Shown here piece after piece: positions 34,301-46,757 of a stretch of DNA of 64,000 nt; position 1 is the stretch's first letter; the number at the start of each line of letters is the position of its first letter. Position numbers and translations under genes: made by a program. The stretch is from NCBI GenBank assembly GCA_001949185.1, contig BDGG01000016.1:248001-312000 (forward strand), in the 5' to 3' direction. This DNA comes from Ramazzottius varieornatus (taxonomy: Eukaryota; Tardigrada; Eutardigrada; Parachela; Ramazzottiidae). Under the pieces are notes generated by a model. That model searched no databases and was not told the DNA's origin. It saw nothing but the letters and a program-made list of their open reading frames with translations.

Positions 34301-37300
34301 ATGCTTGGGTGGATATGAGTACTAGTTACAAATATATCGAACGGCGGCTCAACTATTTTCGATGCGAGCAGCACTTTGTGAATTGACCATCACGCCATCG
34401 CGATCACACATGCAACTCCCTTGGCGCAGAGTGAGACCACCTCTTGGGCATATATCCACTTGAGATCACACTTTTAAATTCTCGCACTCGATCCGTAATC
34501 GGCGACGGCGGCTCTTTCTTTCCCTCGCCTTCTCCATATCTTTGCTTGCATTCTCAAACAAAGACGTCGTACGGCGATGTTGACATTTTTTGGACGTGAA
34601 AGGAATTTTTAGGAGCTGTGCGCCAATTTACCCGGGCAGAGCAAACTGGGACGAACCAACAGGCTCTTCATTAAACGACAATTAAATCCTAAATGGATTA
34701 TTCATTGATTCATGCTTTATTCCTGGATCAACTCGTTATTATGTTGAGCATGTAAGTATTATTGACTATATTTTTGAAATGGGGAATTTGTGTCGTTTTC
34801 ATCCGCACGTGTTCGGAAACGGGCACAGTTCAGTTCAGATCGATGGCATCCGTGTTCGAAATTTGAGCGGACAGATTTTTCATTTCGATGCATATCATGT
34901 CGTTACTTTACGGAGGATTAGTTTGTACAGGCAAAGTTGAGAGTTTAAGCCGGTTAGGAGATTTGCTCGCGTTTGAGACGTTCCTAATGTGATTTTCCAT
35001 TCGAAAAAAACGAGTTTGCGCCAATATCCTCTCAGTCACTAAGCTGTCAACCCAGGCAAATCCGATTAGCACTTTGATGGGATTCCAGCGCCCTTTATCA
35101 AGTTTTCTACTCGTCCTCCTCGACCCGAATGAAAATGATGAGGAAAGAGGTTCCCGAGAGGAAGTTAACAACCCACGCTCGTTCGTGCCTAAATTCGGCT
35201 CCCCTTCAGAAACACCATCAGTTTTGCACGCTTTTGTCATGTGTGTATCTCAGGCGATGCCATGAGAACTTGTAGCCCGCGCTTCAAACCGTCAGAACGC
35301 TGTTGTCTACCCACGCTAGCGCCCCTGTAGAAGGGTGAGGAAGAGGCGAAGAAGCGCGTGTTTGACGGTCTTTCAAGGAGGATCTGGTAATTACGCAAGA
35401 AATGTAGGAAGATGACTACCGCAATATCCGTTCCCATTCTTCACTACTCTCGTTGCCTATAAATTCTCAGACATGACATACAAGCATCAATCCAACCCTC
35501 TTTTTGCCAGCGCCACTCTTGCGTCTTTTTCAAGTTTGTTCCACTTGACCAAGCAGTCTATCATGCTGGTGAACTATCGTCCTTCTACCAGTTTCCGGAT
35601 TGCTGGTTCCTCGAACAATAACACTGTTGCCACTGTGCTGTTGCCTTTTCATAAGCTCGCGCAAGTAAACCTACTTACGGCAGCACCTTGTATACCGGGT
35701 CTTAGTATAGCGAAGATATTTTCGTCAACTTCCGCAAATCCCAGATTTACATCAGTGTTCAATAAAATCTGATCAATGCTTTTTAATTTCCGATTTCTAA
35801 ATTTCGAAGCATGACCTTTCTGGTGTCGAGTTTTCGGATTGTTTTAGCATTGCTGTATGAGGCCAGCTTTGCAAATCCCTTCTGGCGGACCATGCCTCAG
35901 TAAGGGAGTTTTGCTACAGTCGTTCTCGAAGTTCTTCGCATTTTGAGGTCGACGATATGCAAAAGCGCGACGGTTGTTTGGACAGCTGCGGTTGAGTGAA
36001 GGTCGCCATATGTGTGGCATTGGGTTCCTGCCTCTGTAGTGCTATCGAGTATTGCTACTATGAGTTCACAATAGTTTTATTGTTCCGTATAATGATATTT
36101 TCATAAGCAAAGTATACATGTGACGTTCACGTTATCTGCTGGTGCGAGAAAGTAGCGATGATTGATGGAAATGGGGCAGATAGTACGCGCTACTATGCAA
36201 TATTCGGCTTCACATCTTTTTGGCCTGGAATGGCAACACTAGCAATATACTCGAGAAGCGAACTTTACTGCTCCAGTTTTAAAGTTTTCTCTCGTTAAAC
36301 TGCGCCAGCGGTTATTGCCAATTCCACACTTTTTGGCCCATCAACTTCACCCGATAATTGAATTTTGATCGTATGAGTTCGCACCCAGACTTTCATACCC
36401 GGTCCGAAATGCACCACACGTTTGCACCCTTTTGTCACGCCGATTCAGTTGACTGGACTATGATACGAGATGCGTTTCCATGCTAAAGTCACATTGCAGA
36501 ACCGTGGCTTTTGGTTCGCCGTCTTTTCGCCGGGGCGGATACTTCGTAAAGTGGAGTGCACGACTACGCGAACGCGTCAGCTGGAAAAGCGATGAGATTG
36601 GCGGCGACGTAAGACGTTTTGTATATGGTTCGTTTGAGAATGACGCGCTCTGGCTGTCGAGCTAGGAAGGAGGGTTCGCCAGTCACTTTTCTTGGTGTTC
36701 AACGAGACTCGTAATAGAATTTGAAGTCCGCCGAAATGAGCGATGAGATGGAGGGTACTACGACAGGTATTTGTACCGAAGGCGTGTGGCGATTGCTGTA
36801 GTACCACATCAGCTGTGCAAGAGCTCATGCTGAGCACTGCTCATTTTCCATAGCCTATTTGTGGAGAATGTGTGCTACAGCGTGAAAGAAGTTTATTGGC
36901 TGTATTGAGCATCTACTCTTCTTTTGAACGCAAAGTAGGAAGTAAGTTAAACGGTAGGTGATCAACGAAAAGTAGCACAGTGCAGTGTGAGATTATTTGT
37001 CGGATTGATCGGATGTGGAAACGACCGATCATTTCTTATTGATGTATACTGATACTCTTGACGAAACAGCTGCGGAATATTCATCGAGTATGTCTATCTT
37101 TTGCAGGACTTTCGGTAACGAACGGAACAGGAAGCAACTGCGCTAGTCCGGGCATCAGAGCCAGACGCAAAGCGGCCAGGAAGTTGACCCGCGACGGCGA
37201 GAACCGGTTTCATTCAGGTACGGACTTCATCCTAAATTCCACTCCGAATCTCCTTGAGTTCAAAAACTAAGTGTTTTATTCAGTTAAAAACATCGGGTTT

Positions 37301-40300
37301 CTTTAATATTGGCAAGTTGTTTCTTGCATGTGTTTTGACAGGTCTGATTTTTTACTGATTTCATGTATTGATGGAATTATTTTTGTGTTGTGGAACTTGT
37401 GGTTGGCCCGGTTTTTCACGAAAGTGTTTTTCATCGTAGAAATTCGTCAGGAACAAGTCCAGAAAGCCTTAGCCGAGATGAAAGAAAAGTCGGCAGTGCC
37501 GCTAAATTCCAAGCGTCACTCGATATTATTTCCGACGGCTAATGGCCTCCCAGTGACTGTTAACGGTAATGGGGATGCTTCATTAGTGAGGAAAATTAGC
37601 GATTCGGGTTCGAGTGAGGAGGATGAGGACAGTATGAAAAGTGGGCATGATTCCTCGTCGAATGTCTCATCCATGCGAACGTCCTCCTTGAAGAGTCAGG
37701 ATGGCCAATCCAGTTTCCATTCAGACACGTCCAACTCCACCGGTGTGGCCATTTATCAGAATCAGATTTCCTACTCCTCCATCGAAAGGACTTCCGCGTC
37801 GACGGCGCTAAGCACCACGGTCGTGGATGGACTGACCGAACTGATAAATAATTTAGGTAATTTTTATGCAAATCAATAACGTGAAAGATGGGTGTTTAAT
37901 CATGAATAAATGATTTTTGTGGTAATTTTAGCGCCATCAATGCCAGTTGATGTGACCAAAGATGTCCCTCCGCACACTTCGACTGTTGCTCATGGAACCT
38001 ACAGCCACAATCATATGGGATCTCTTCGTATGGAACGGGAGGACTCCAGCGGTAATTGCCCTTCAGTCTTGAATGAAACTTTCGCCACAGTATTCTAAAT
38101 GAGGAAAAATGATTACAGCTAGATCGTTTTCCGAAGTAGCGCACGGTGTCGTTGTTATTAGCTGAGAGCGTGAATCACTTGAAGAAAACGATCTGTGTGA
38201 TTGCATTTGCCAACTTTCCAATACAAAATTATTTTACGGATAAGTGGTTGAACTTGCGCCTATTTTTGTACTGATAGAGCGACGACCTGGGAAGGTTTCC
38301 GCCAAAATTCAACAGCTGTTGACAACGCTAAAAAAGCCGAAGCGGAAAAGTTTAGCCGAGTACTTTGAAGATGATGATCGAGAGCTGGAAAGTGAGTACA
38401 CGCTTTTGCCGTTCGTTGAGTGAGTATTACTCCATTTTCTGACACGTTGTCGATATCGTAGTTGCGGCTAACACCGTCAATCCTAATGCTCCAAAGCCAG
38501 AAGGAGCTGTCGTCATGCCGTTCGTTGGCGAGCGACTGCCGGTGAGAATCAACCCGAAAATTGTTGCTTGTGAATGGAAGTGTCAACGTGATTCGTTTTA
38601 GGCATCGGCTGGTGTCACCATTTCCCTGGAAGCTGCTTTGCATCAGCATGGCAAGACCTTCCCGAAGACCCCGGCACTGAGTGTGCTGGATTCTAATGGA
38701 AGAATGTCCAGCCACCTGGCATACGGTATTTTTTTCATCAGTCTTTCTAGGTGGTGAAATACTCGTTGTCTACAGTTCCCACAAGGGCTTTTATTCTGAA
38801 ATAAATCGAAGCTCGGCAAACAAACTCGGCCATATCGTTTCCCAAGTGGCGCATGGTTCCGGGCATATTCGCCTGAACCGTGCGCCACTTGAGAAAACAC
38901 TCTGGTCGAGTTTGTTCGCCGAGCTTCCAAATGTTCCTTAACTTTCGGGATGTGGTTTTGGTTGCTCAATTTTGTTTCTGTTATTTGCAGCTAAGCTTTT
39001 GAGTCGGAGTCAGCGCATCTGTTTCAATCTGTTGAACAAGACAAGTCAGCGTGAAGGAACGCTGAAAATAAAGCCAGGTGATCGGGTAAGACTTCTGCAT
39101 TTCCATGTTCAAATCTGAGAAGAGCGAGTTATATCACGCGCCAACCTGTCACAGCCTTGTCAAACGCTCACCAATTGCTGGTTCAGGTTGCGTTGATTTA
39201 CCCCAATGCCGATCCACTCTCCTTCGTTTGTGCCTTCTACGGCTGTCTGATGGCCGGTGTGGTGCCTGTCATGGTCGAAGCACCCCTCACCAAACGGGTA
39301 AGACGGAACTGTCATGTGTTTTTGTGAGTTCTGATGTTGTAAAGAATATTTTTATACAGGACGCCGGCTGCCAACAAGTCGGATTCTTCCTGGGCAGTTG
39401 TGGTGTGCAGCTTGCCTTGACATCAGACACGTGCTTCAAAGCACTTCCGCGTAATGCCAATGGCGAGCTCACTTCCTTCAAGGGTATGACTGGGTTTTCC
39501 TTCCTTCTTGGAAAACTTTGATAACACCTGGGACTTGTCACAAAAACTTTGGTGTTTCACTGTGATTTCCAAAACGTCGTACACTTCCCGGATTGTTCGG
39601 GTCGATTTTCGAAAAATGTACTTTTAGATGTCTTAAAATATTTTATTCAGTTTTCCGCATCCTCATGTTATCATATTTTCTATCATCAGCGGCGCTTTTC
39701 TACGGATTTTGCTATATTAAATTCATATGAAGTTTCTGACTTACGAGCGGGTAACTTTTGCGGTGGTTTTAGGCTGGCCAAAGCTGCAGTGGATGATCAC
39801 GGATAGTCTGGGCAAAGCTCCCCGCGACTGGGAAGCCCCAGGTCGCTTGATGGACGATCTTCCCGCCTACATCGAATACACTTCCGACCGGGATGGCCAC
39901 GTTATGGGCGTTACCGTCCCCCGTAACGCCATGATCAAGCATTGTCGTTCCCTAACCGCAGTCTGCGGTTACGATGAGGGCGAAGTGATGGTCAGCGTTG
40001 TGGACTTTAAACGCGACGTGGGTCTATGGCACTCCGTCCTCACGGTAGGTACTCCGTAGTCCCTTTTCACTCAGTTTGATCGGCTATTGTGCTAACCCGA
40101 TGTCATTTTACAGAGCATCTATAATCGAATGCACGTAATCTTCATCCCGTACGCCCTGATGAAAATTAGTCCGGGCTCGTGGTTGCTGACCATTACCAAG
40201 TTCCGAGCCTCAGTCGCGGTGGTCAAGTCGAGAGACTTGCATTGGGGAGTCTTGGCACAGCGAGACCACCGTGATGTGAACTTGTCAACGCTGAGAATAC

Positions 40301-43300
40301 TCCTAGTTGCTGATGGATCCAACCCATGTAAGTAAAATCGTCCCTATATAATAAAGGAAGAGATCGAGAAGCCACAGAAGTGGATAATCACCCACCTGCA
40401 TACAGCCGTCTGCGTATTGTACCATAGTGCGAAAGTATGCATGTTTGTGGAAGACTGTAGTTCGTTGTATGTATATTGAGGGATTTCAAGACTGGTGTGA
40501 GAAGTTGAGCGTCCATGGCCTTTGACACGAAAGAGACCTTCGCTTATAAATATTATTACTGACCCTGGTGTTTTGACTTTTGGCAGGGTCTTTGACATCG
40601 TGCGACCAATTCGTCAACGTCTTTCAAAGCAAAGGCTTGCGGCCCGATGTCGTCTGTCCCTGTGCTTCATCCGCCGAAGCCTTAACCGTTGCCATCCGAA
40701 GACCGGGCTCACTGGCTTTACAACAGCCAGGAGCACCCAGTGGTCGCGGAGTCCTGTCCATGAGCGCTCTGAGCTATGGCGTCATCCGAGTTGACCATGA
40801 GAACAGCTTGACGTCGTTGACACTGCAAGATTCTGGCAAAGTTCTTCCGGACGGTAAGCCAACGGTTTTCTTGATAAGCAAGAGAAAAGTCAGATCTATC
40901 GGAATCTCGTTAATAGAAAAATCCAGCCAGTTATTCCACTTCGCATTAAAATGACAATCCAATCAGTTTTCTTGAATCAAAATTTCCCCAGCTTTCGGAG
41001 GTGCATTGACGAAATAATCAACAAGCCATTAATCTACTGTCATCTTTTCGTACTCAGAAATGCTGCTTGACCTCTGGAATTTCAGATTCCGTAGTATGTC
41101 TCAGATAGTCACATATCAAGATGTCAAGTAAAGTCCTGTATTTGTTTCTGGTGTTGCAGGATCGTTGCTGGTCTTGAAGATCGACGGACCACCGTACCTG
41201 TGTAAAACCGATGAAATCGGTGAAATTTGTGTCGACTCACCCTATGTCGGTTCCGGGTACTGGGGACTACAAGGCATCAGCGCCGCCACTTTCAAAGTAC
41301 GTGAAGTCTTTCCGACCTGCTCAAGGTATTACGCAAAGTGATTTGGCGTATAGTGTATTTGATCTATATTTTAGGTTCATCCATTGCGGCAAGATGACAG
41401 TTTGTACCGCGATCGGCAGTATGTGCGGACGGGCTTGCTGGGCTTCTTGGGACCGGTGAGTGCGGGTGTCGTATTAGAGAACATTTGAGAGATGGTGTTT
41501 GATGGATGATGTGTGACATGGCAGTGTTTACAAGGAGGGATTAGATGGTCATATTGGTGTTTATTGTGGTTATTCTCGGTGTGATTGGTAGGGTGGCCTC
41601 TTGTTCGTTTGCGGCAGCCGTCAAGGTCTCATGCAGGTCAGCGGACGCAAACACAACACTGACGACATCATCGCCACCATCCTGGCTGTCGAACCTATGA
41701 AATTCATCTATCGCGGACGGTGAGGAACTTTGCCCAAGCAGAACTTTCCAAAAATAGACTGATCTCACAGAAATAATGATTCTACTGACTGAATAGTCGG
41801 AATGAAACAATTATTAATGGAAAACGGTAGAGCAAGAATTGAAGATGAAATTATGTTATTTTGGAATTTTCAGGATCGCGGTATTTTCGGTGAAAGTCTT
41901 GAGGGACGAGCGGATATGCGTCGTGGCCGAACAGCGGCCCGACTGTACGGAGGACGAGAGCTTCCAGTGGATGAGCAGAGTTCTTCAGGCCGTGGACAGT
42001 ATTCATCAAGTGGGCATCTACTGCTTGGCTCTGGTTTTGCCCAACCAGCTTCCAAAGGTACAACCGACTATGAGGATAAAAAGATTATTTCTTTGTGGAA
42101 AATCTCTGTGAAAGTTATTTGGTCAGTCTTTAACAGTTCTCAGTCATTGCCAGATTGAACTCTGTAGAATACGACAGTCGACACATCTTGATTTGGCCCT
42201 TTCTCCACGAGTTGCTGTACGGTGTCTTAATGATTTCTGTTTCACATAGACTTCGCTGGGTGGCATCCACTTGTCGGAAACTCGCAAGCGCTTTCTGGAC
42301 GGCGCCCTCCATCCTTCCAACGTCCTGATGTGCCCGCATACCTGCGTGACCAACCTACCTAAGCCACGGGAAACACAGGCGGATCTCATCGGACCGGCTT
42401 CCATGATGGTCGGTAGCATCGTGCAAGGTGTTCGGCTGGCCGAAGCTCGTGGCCGGGACCTGCATCTGGCCGACGATGACACAGAGAACGCCAAGAAGGT
42501 ACTGAGGGCTCGCACTTCGAATTAGACGACCTTATCGCTAGAAGCTTTCTATCGTGTAGTATCAGTTTATAACGGAGATACTTCGGTGGCGTGCCACCAC
42601 ATCGCCGGAACATGTGATATACACCCTACTCAGTGCCAAAGGTTTGGCTGTTGGTGGCCTGACCTGTGGTCAGCTGCACAAACGAGCGGAAAAGATGGCG
42701 GCTTTCATTCAAGAGAAAGCTGATGTCCAACCTGGTGACAACGTCGCTCTCGTCTTTCCCCCTGGTATGTATCTTTTCTGGGTCCAAAACACACGATTGC
42801 GAAAAAGAGCTCGATAAAGCAGAGCTAACTTAGAAATGGGACGTCGGCAAATGACATTTGACACGTAAATGACTGTTCTTTCAAGTGGCGCACAGGTTTA
42901 GCCAATAATAATGGCAACGTGCGCCACTGTAGATCAGTTCAAGCTCAAATCCCACCGAAAGCTAAGCTGCGGCTTCCATTTTACATCACTCAAATCGACA
43001 GACTGTATTCGGAGAACCCAAATTTCACGGCAAACGAACAAAATTTAGTAGGACTATCTAAGTCCTGCACCACGGCAACATGTGACACGATCGGGTTCGA
43101 GGCTAGTCAGACGTTCACGTACAACGGCACTGTTGACCTTTGGGACACCATGTTGAGGTATCTTTGGCGCCGCCGACGCAGGTTCCTCTCTTTCCCGTCT
43201 TTGCGCAGATCTGTTGACAATTGCAGCCTCTGCAGTTCTTGATGATTGACCAGAGCCAGCGTGACAAGGGGTCGTCACAAGCCCAGCCCGTCAGCACTCC

Positions 43301-46300
43301 GGCCACCCTGCAGCCTTTACCCTCCACCCAGTAAACTCCGTTCTTTACTGCGTTTCCGATGTCGCCGATGATGTCCCCGAACCAGTTGCGGTTCTGACGA
43401 GCGGATGTCAGGGCTGTGCCGCTCTGGGGAGCAGGAGGCAAGGGCTCCGGAGCGAGGCTGGCTGAGAGGACACCAGAAATTACTAGCGCCACCACGAGGA
43501 ATCCAGCTCCGCAAAAGGTTGGCCGAGCCATGGTACCGCTGACTTCCGAGAGAGACTTTAGGCAAACAAAAATTAGTTTCCAGGAAAACACGGAAATAAA
43601 ACGAATGTTCTTTTCGGTTTAAAAGATTATATACTCTAATGCTTCATGAACTTCGCGAAGTACGTCATCATACGCGTGCAGTTGAACCCCGGTCCGAAAA
43701 TTTTGCCCTACCCACTCCCTAAGGGATGTTTCGCTCGTATGAAAATGTGTTTCGCGAAGTTCGTGAAGCATTACAGTAATCTGGTGCCCTCAGAATTACC
43801 TGAGTTGTATGAAGCAATAATAAACACCGCGTGAGGAAACCATTCCCACTATAAGTGGGAATGCCTTTCATGTCGTGAAATATCCCGCGAAGCACTGCCG
43901 TAGTGGGTGAAACCAGCGAAGGATTCCGACTTGTTTATGCCTTTACCCGGAAGTGGCTCGTGAAAACTTTCATGTGGCTGTAAGGCAACCACTTCATCGT
44001 AAAATTCGACCTTCGGCACAACTAAATCAAAAATTGATCTAGTAGTACAAAAACGTTCGTATTTTAGCACTAAACTTATAAATTTGTAGGCCAGCAAACA
44101 ATTTTGAGAGACAATCGTTTTCCAAGTGGCGCAGTTTTCTTTGTTGTCGGATAGGAAGGTGCGTCACCTGATTCTTTATTGTTATCGTTGCAGGTACTGA
44201 TCTCATATGCGCTTTCTACGCCTGCCTGTACATCGGTGTGGTGCCGGTGACTATCCGGCCGCCGCAGATCCAGAACCTCAGCACGACGCTGCCTACCGTC
44301 AAGATGATCACCGACGTCAGCAAGTCCCGCGCCGTCCTGTCCACCAGCATCCTCATCCGCCTGATGAAGTCGAAAGAAGCCTCGGTGTCAGTGGACCCCA
44401 AGAGCTGGCCGCCGTTACTCGATGCCGACGACCAGCCACGCAAGAAGACCATACCCAGCTACCGACCTCCATCAGCCGACGCGGTGGCGTATATCGACTT
44501 TAGCGTCTCTACTACCGGCATCCTGGCCGGAGTGAAGGTGGGCTTGTCTTGCCTACGCTTCCTTGACGGAAGATATAATGTGGGTTTTATGATTACAGAT
44601 GTCACACGCGGCTTTGACGGCCCTATGCAGGAGTCAGAAACTAGCGTGTGAGCTGTATCCATCGAGGCATGTGACGGTCTGTCTGGATCCTTACTGCGGA
44701 CTGGGCTTCGTCCTGTGGGTTCTCAACAGCGTCTATTCCGGACATCACTCCATTCTTATCCGTACGTATACTAATTATATTTCCATCGATGGCAGGCTGA
44801 AGAGGGCTCACAGTATACAAGCTGCACGTTGAGAGCGCAATACGAAACATATCCAGTATGGGCCATCAGTAGAAAATTGTTGAAATGCCTCTGCTCCATC
44901 GAATGTCAGTCGAAATGACGACAAATCAGACAGTTGACTGTCTACGACGAACAGATGCTCTATAAAGGTTTTCGCTTGTTCTTCAAGCAGTTGCGCTTGC
45001 GAGTCGTGATTTTCATGGGAAATCTGTTGCAGCTCCATCGGAAGTGGAACAGAACCCAGCCTTATGGATAACCACCGTCAGTCAGTATCGAGCTCGCGAT
45101 ACCTTCTGCTCCTACGGTGTCATGGACATCACACTGCGAGGTCTTGGTGGCGCAGTCGCCGTCCTCAAAGTACGTCCAAGAACCCTACTATTCCTTTCCT
45201 TCGAATCATAATTATCATTTTTGTACTGAAATTTACTGGAAGTTGTTTCTTTGGCAGGAACGAGGCCTGAGTCTGTCGTGTGTCAGAACCTGCGTTGTGG
45301 TGGCCGAAGAACGTCCTCGCATATCACTGACCACCTCCTTTTCAAAACTGTTCTCTACCCTGGGACTGTCCGCGCACGCAGTCAGCACCGCTTTTGGATG
45401 TCGGGTCAACGTCGCGCTTTGCGTACAGGTATGTCATTCTCTCTCTCTCTCATTCCCTCATTGTTAAATCTTTTTTCCCTTTAATTGCAAGTCAGCAAAA
45501 CTTTGGCCTTTGATAGGGAGCGTCTAGCCCTGATCCAACCACGTTATACGTCGACATGCGCGCCTTACGGAACGATCGAGTGACTTTGGTGGAACGTGGT
45601 TCTCCACACAGCCTGTGCCTGATGGAATCCGGAAAGCTGCTACCCGGTGTCAAAGTGGTGATTGCCAATCCGGAAACCAAAGGCCAGTGCGGCGACTCGC
45701 ACCTGGGCGAGGTACAAACTGTGCAACTTGGGCCCGAGACATTGGCCGATAGTTTCTACCCTTCTTTTCCCGCAGATTTGGGTGAGCAGTCCGCACAACT
45801 CGACAGGGTACTTCAGTACCTTCGGGGAGAGCGCGCTGACCAACGACCACTTCCACGCTCGGTTGACGACCGGTGATACGCGGACCGTCTATGCTCGCAC
45901 GGGCTACTTGGGTTTCCTGCGTCGAACAGAAGCTATTGGTCCGGAAGGAGGTATGTATGCATCGTTGTTCAGAAGAAAATGAGGCGTATGGTATGGTTCA
46001 TTCTCTTTACAGAGTTGCACGACGCAGTCTTCGTTGTCGGAGCCCTGGATGAAACCCTTCTATTACGAGGCATGCGTTTCCATCCCATCGACATCGAAAC
46101 GTCGGTCCTCAAGTCGGACAAGCGCATTTGCGAAAGGTGATTTTCGCGATTATACTGTGTAAAAATAGAAAACTGTAGTCTTTGTACTGACGTTTCCGCT
46201 TGGCTAAATTCAGCTGTTTATTTGACCTGGAATTTGCAGTGCGGTGTTCTCATGGACGAACCTCTTGGTCGTCACAGTGGAACTCGATGGTTCAGAAGGC

Positions 46301-46757
46301 GAAGCCTTGGATCTTGTGCCGATTGTGACGAATGTGGTGTTAGAAGACCATCATCTGGTTGTCGGAATCGTCGTTGTCGGTAAGAGCGCTTCACCCGAGA
46401 ATGATTTGGGTTTGCACATTTCTTTTCCGTATCGCTCAAGGCTCAATTGGTGTATGCTGCCCTTTAGTTGATCCTGGAACAGTGCCTATCAACTCACGTG
46501 GAGAGAAACAACGGTAAGTTCACTTCGATTTCAGAAATATTCGAGGATGGATCAACTCGCGCACATAATTGCTGATGCTATGGGCATTTGACATGCAGTC
46601 TTCGATATAGTGCGCAAAGTCATCTGGGCGATTGGAATTTGTGCAGGAATTTGTTTGCTGTTACTGATGGAAGTTTGCCTATTTTTTCAGAATGCATTTG
46701 CGAGACAGCTTCCTGGCTGACCAGCTTGATCCTCTATACTGCGCATACAATATGTGA
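31314..46757 (+). CDS. DIP2: Disco-interacting protein 2 (DIP2): DMAP1-binding domain plus two AMP-binding domains
   Basis: Thirty exons give 1678 residues: 31314-31545, 33218-33427, 37107-37217, 37440-37856, 37932-38051, 38278-38391, 38462-38541, 38602-38725, 38991-39085, 39187-39297, 39360-39483, 39773-40044, 40114-40327, 40587-40853, 41160-41296, 41375-41455, 41592-41719, 41874-42057, 42250-42498, 42560-42764, 44194-44537, 44599-44761, 45033-45169, 45258-45428, 45517-45711, 45776-45950, 46013-46136, 46240-46379, 46468-46513 and 46691-46757. The N-terminal DMAP1-binding domain has LPAAVRERLAELDVELSEG then GDITEKGYLKKRAKLL. Two acyl-AMP-ligase-like domains follow; the second has DFSVSTTGILAGVK, LDPYCGLGFVLW, GCRVNVAL and ARTGYLGFLRR. 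The C-terminus FLADQLDPLYCAYNM is the DIP2 signature. DIP2 proteins are linked to lipid (diacylglycerol) metabolism and neuronal development. The ATG at 31314 is the first; Mets just downstream are alternatives. Confidence 0.95.
31546..33217 (+). other. DIP2 intron 1
   Basis: 1.67 kb. Apart from the CRE pair I see no gene or clear repeat. Confidence 0.5.
31646..31712. promoter_or_regulatory. Two perfect CRE palindromes in DIP2 intron 1
   Basis: TGACGTCA occurs at 31646-31653 and again at 31705-31712, each followed by TG, about 100-165 bases after exon 1. TGACGTCA is the consensus for CREB/ATF bZIP factors. Function is inferred from the motif alone. Confidence 0.5.
33428..37106 (+). other. 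DIP2 intron 2 (3.7 kb)
   Basis: This is the largest intron of the gene. Only short unsupported open frames and scattered decayed GCGCCA half-cores (near 33920, 33975 and 34620) are visible. No nested gene was recognised. Confidence 0.5.
38117..38203. repeat. Foldback element copy 10, decayed (DIP2 intron 38052-38277)
   Basis: AGATCGTTTTCCGAAGTAGC faces CACTTGAAGAAAACGATCT. The stem is clear, but the GGCGCAC core is mutated to AGCGCAC. Confidence 0.65.
38808..38929. repeat. Foldback element copy 11, best preserved (DIP2 intron 38726-38990)
   Basis: The ends GAAGCTCGGCAAACAAACTC and the inverted GAGTTTGTTCGCCGAGCTTC (type B) enclose CCCAAGTGGCGCATGGTTC and GAACCGTGCGCCACTTGAG. The two halves pair over nearly their whole length. 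Confidence 0.9.
42838..42960. repeat. Foldback element copy 12 (DIP2 intron 42765-44193)
   Basis: The left end is GGGACGTCGGCAAATGAC (type A). The core is TCAAGTGGCGCACAGG facing ACGTGCGCCACTGTAG. The right outer end is diverged. Confidence 0.75.
43115..43531 (-). CDS. Small secreted Cys-rich protein nested in a DIP2 intron; family unknown
   Basis: This is a single-exon frame of 138 residues antisense to DIP2, wholly inside its intron 20. The ATG at 43531 sits in a strong Kozak context (ACCATGG), and no other ATG lies upstream in frame. The N-terminus is a signal peptide: MARPTFCGAG, then a hydrophobic core VVALVISGVLSASLA. A Pro-rich spacer (PEPLPPAPQSG) follows, then NWFGDIIGDIGNAVKNGVYW. 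The C-terminal half has ten cysteines spaced C-x10-C-x14-C-x2-C-x-C-x3-C-x7-C-x10-C-x5-C-x-C, enough for five disulfides. A TATATAA lies 96 bases upstream of the ATG. I recognise no known family. It could be an extracellular effector or a structural or defence peptide, but the sequence does not say which. Confidence 0.65.
   Translation of the reverse strand: MARPTFCGAGFLVVALVISGVLSASLAPEPLPPAPQSGTALTSARQNRNWFGDIIGDIGNAVKNGVYWVEGKGCRVAGVLTGWACDDPLSRWLWSIIKNCRGCNCQQICAKTGKRGTCVGGAKDTSTWCPKGQQCRCT
43627..43633 (-). promoter_or_regulatory. TATA-like box for the nested Cys-rich gene
   Basis: TATATAA on the minus strand, 96 bases before the ATG at 43531. The distance leaves room for a 5' UTR of about 65 bases. 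Confidence 0.45.
43639..43771. mobile_element. TA-flanked MITE beside the nested gene's promoter
   Basis: ATGCTTCATGAACTTCGCGAA (43639-43659) is inverted at 43751-43771 with one mismatch (TTCGCGAAGTTCGTGAAGCAT). A TA dinucleotide flanks each end (43637-43638 and 43772-43773), as expected for Tc1/mariner-type insertion. The element is 133 bases with no transposase. Confidence 0.8.
43842..43863. repeat. Perfect short palindrome
   Basis: CATTCCCACTATAAGTGGGAATG region: ATTCCCACT and AGTGGGAAT are exact reverse complements with a two- or three-base centre. It may be a hairpin or a dimer-binding site. Confidence 0.6.
44108..44185. repeat. Foldback element copy 13 (DIP2 intron 42765-44193)
   Basis: ATCGTTTTCCAAGTGGCGCA faces GTGCGTCACCTG. 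It is shortened and ends about 10 bases before the acceptor of exon 21. Confidence 0.65.

Noticed and set aside
35457..35772. TATAAAT followed by a 99-codon frame in DIP2 intron 2
   Set aside because: The TATA-like box is only about 14 bases from the ATG and the frame shows no domain or signal peptide.
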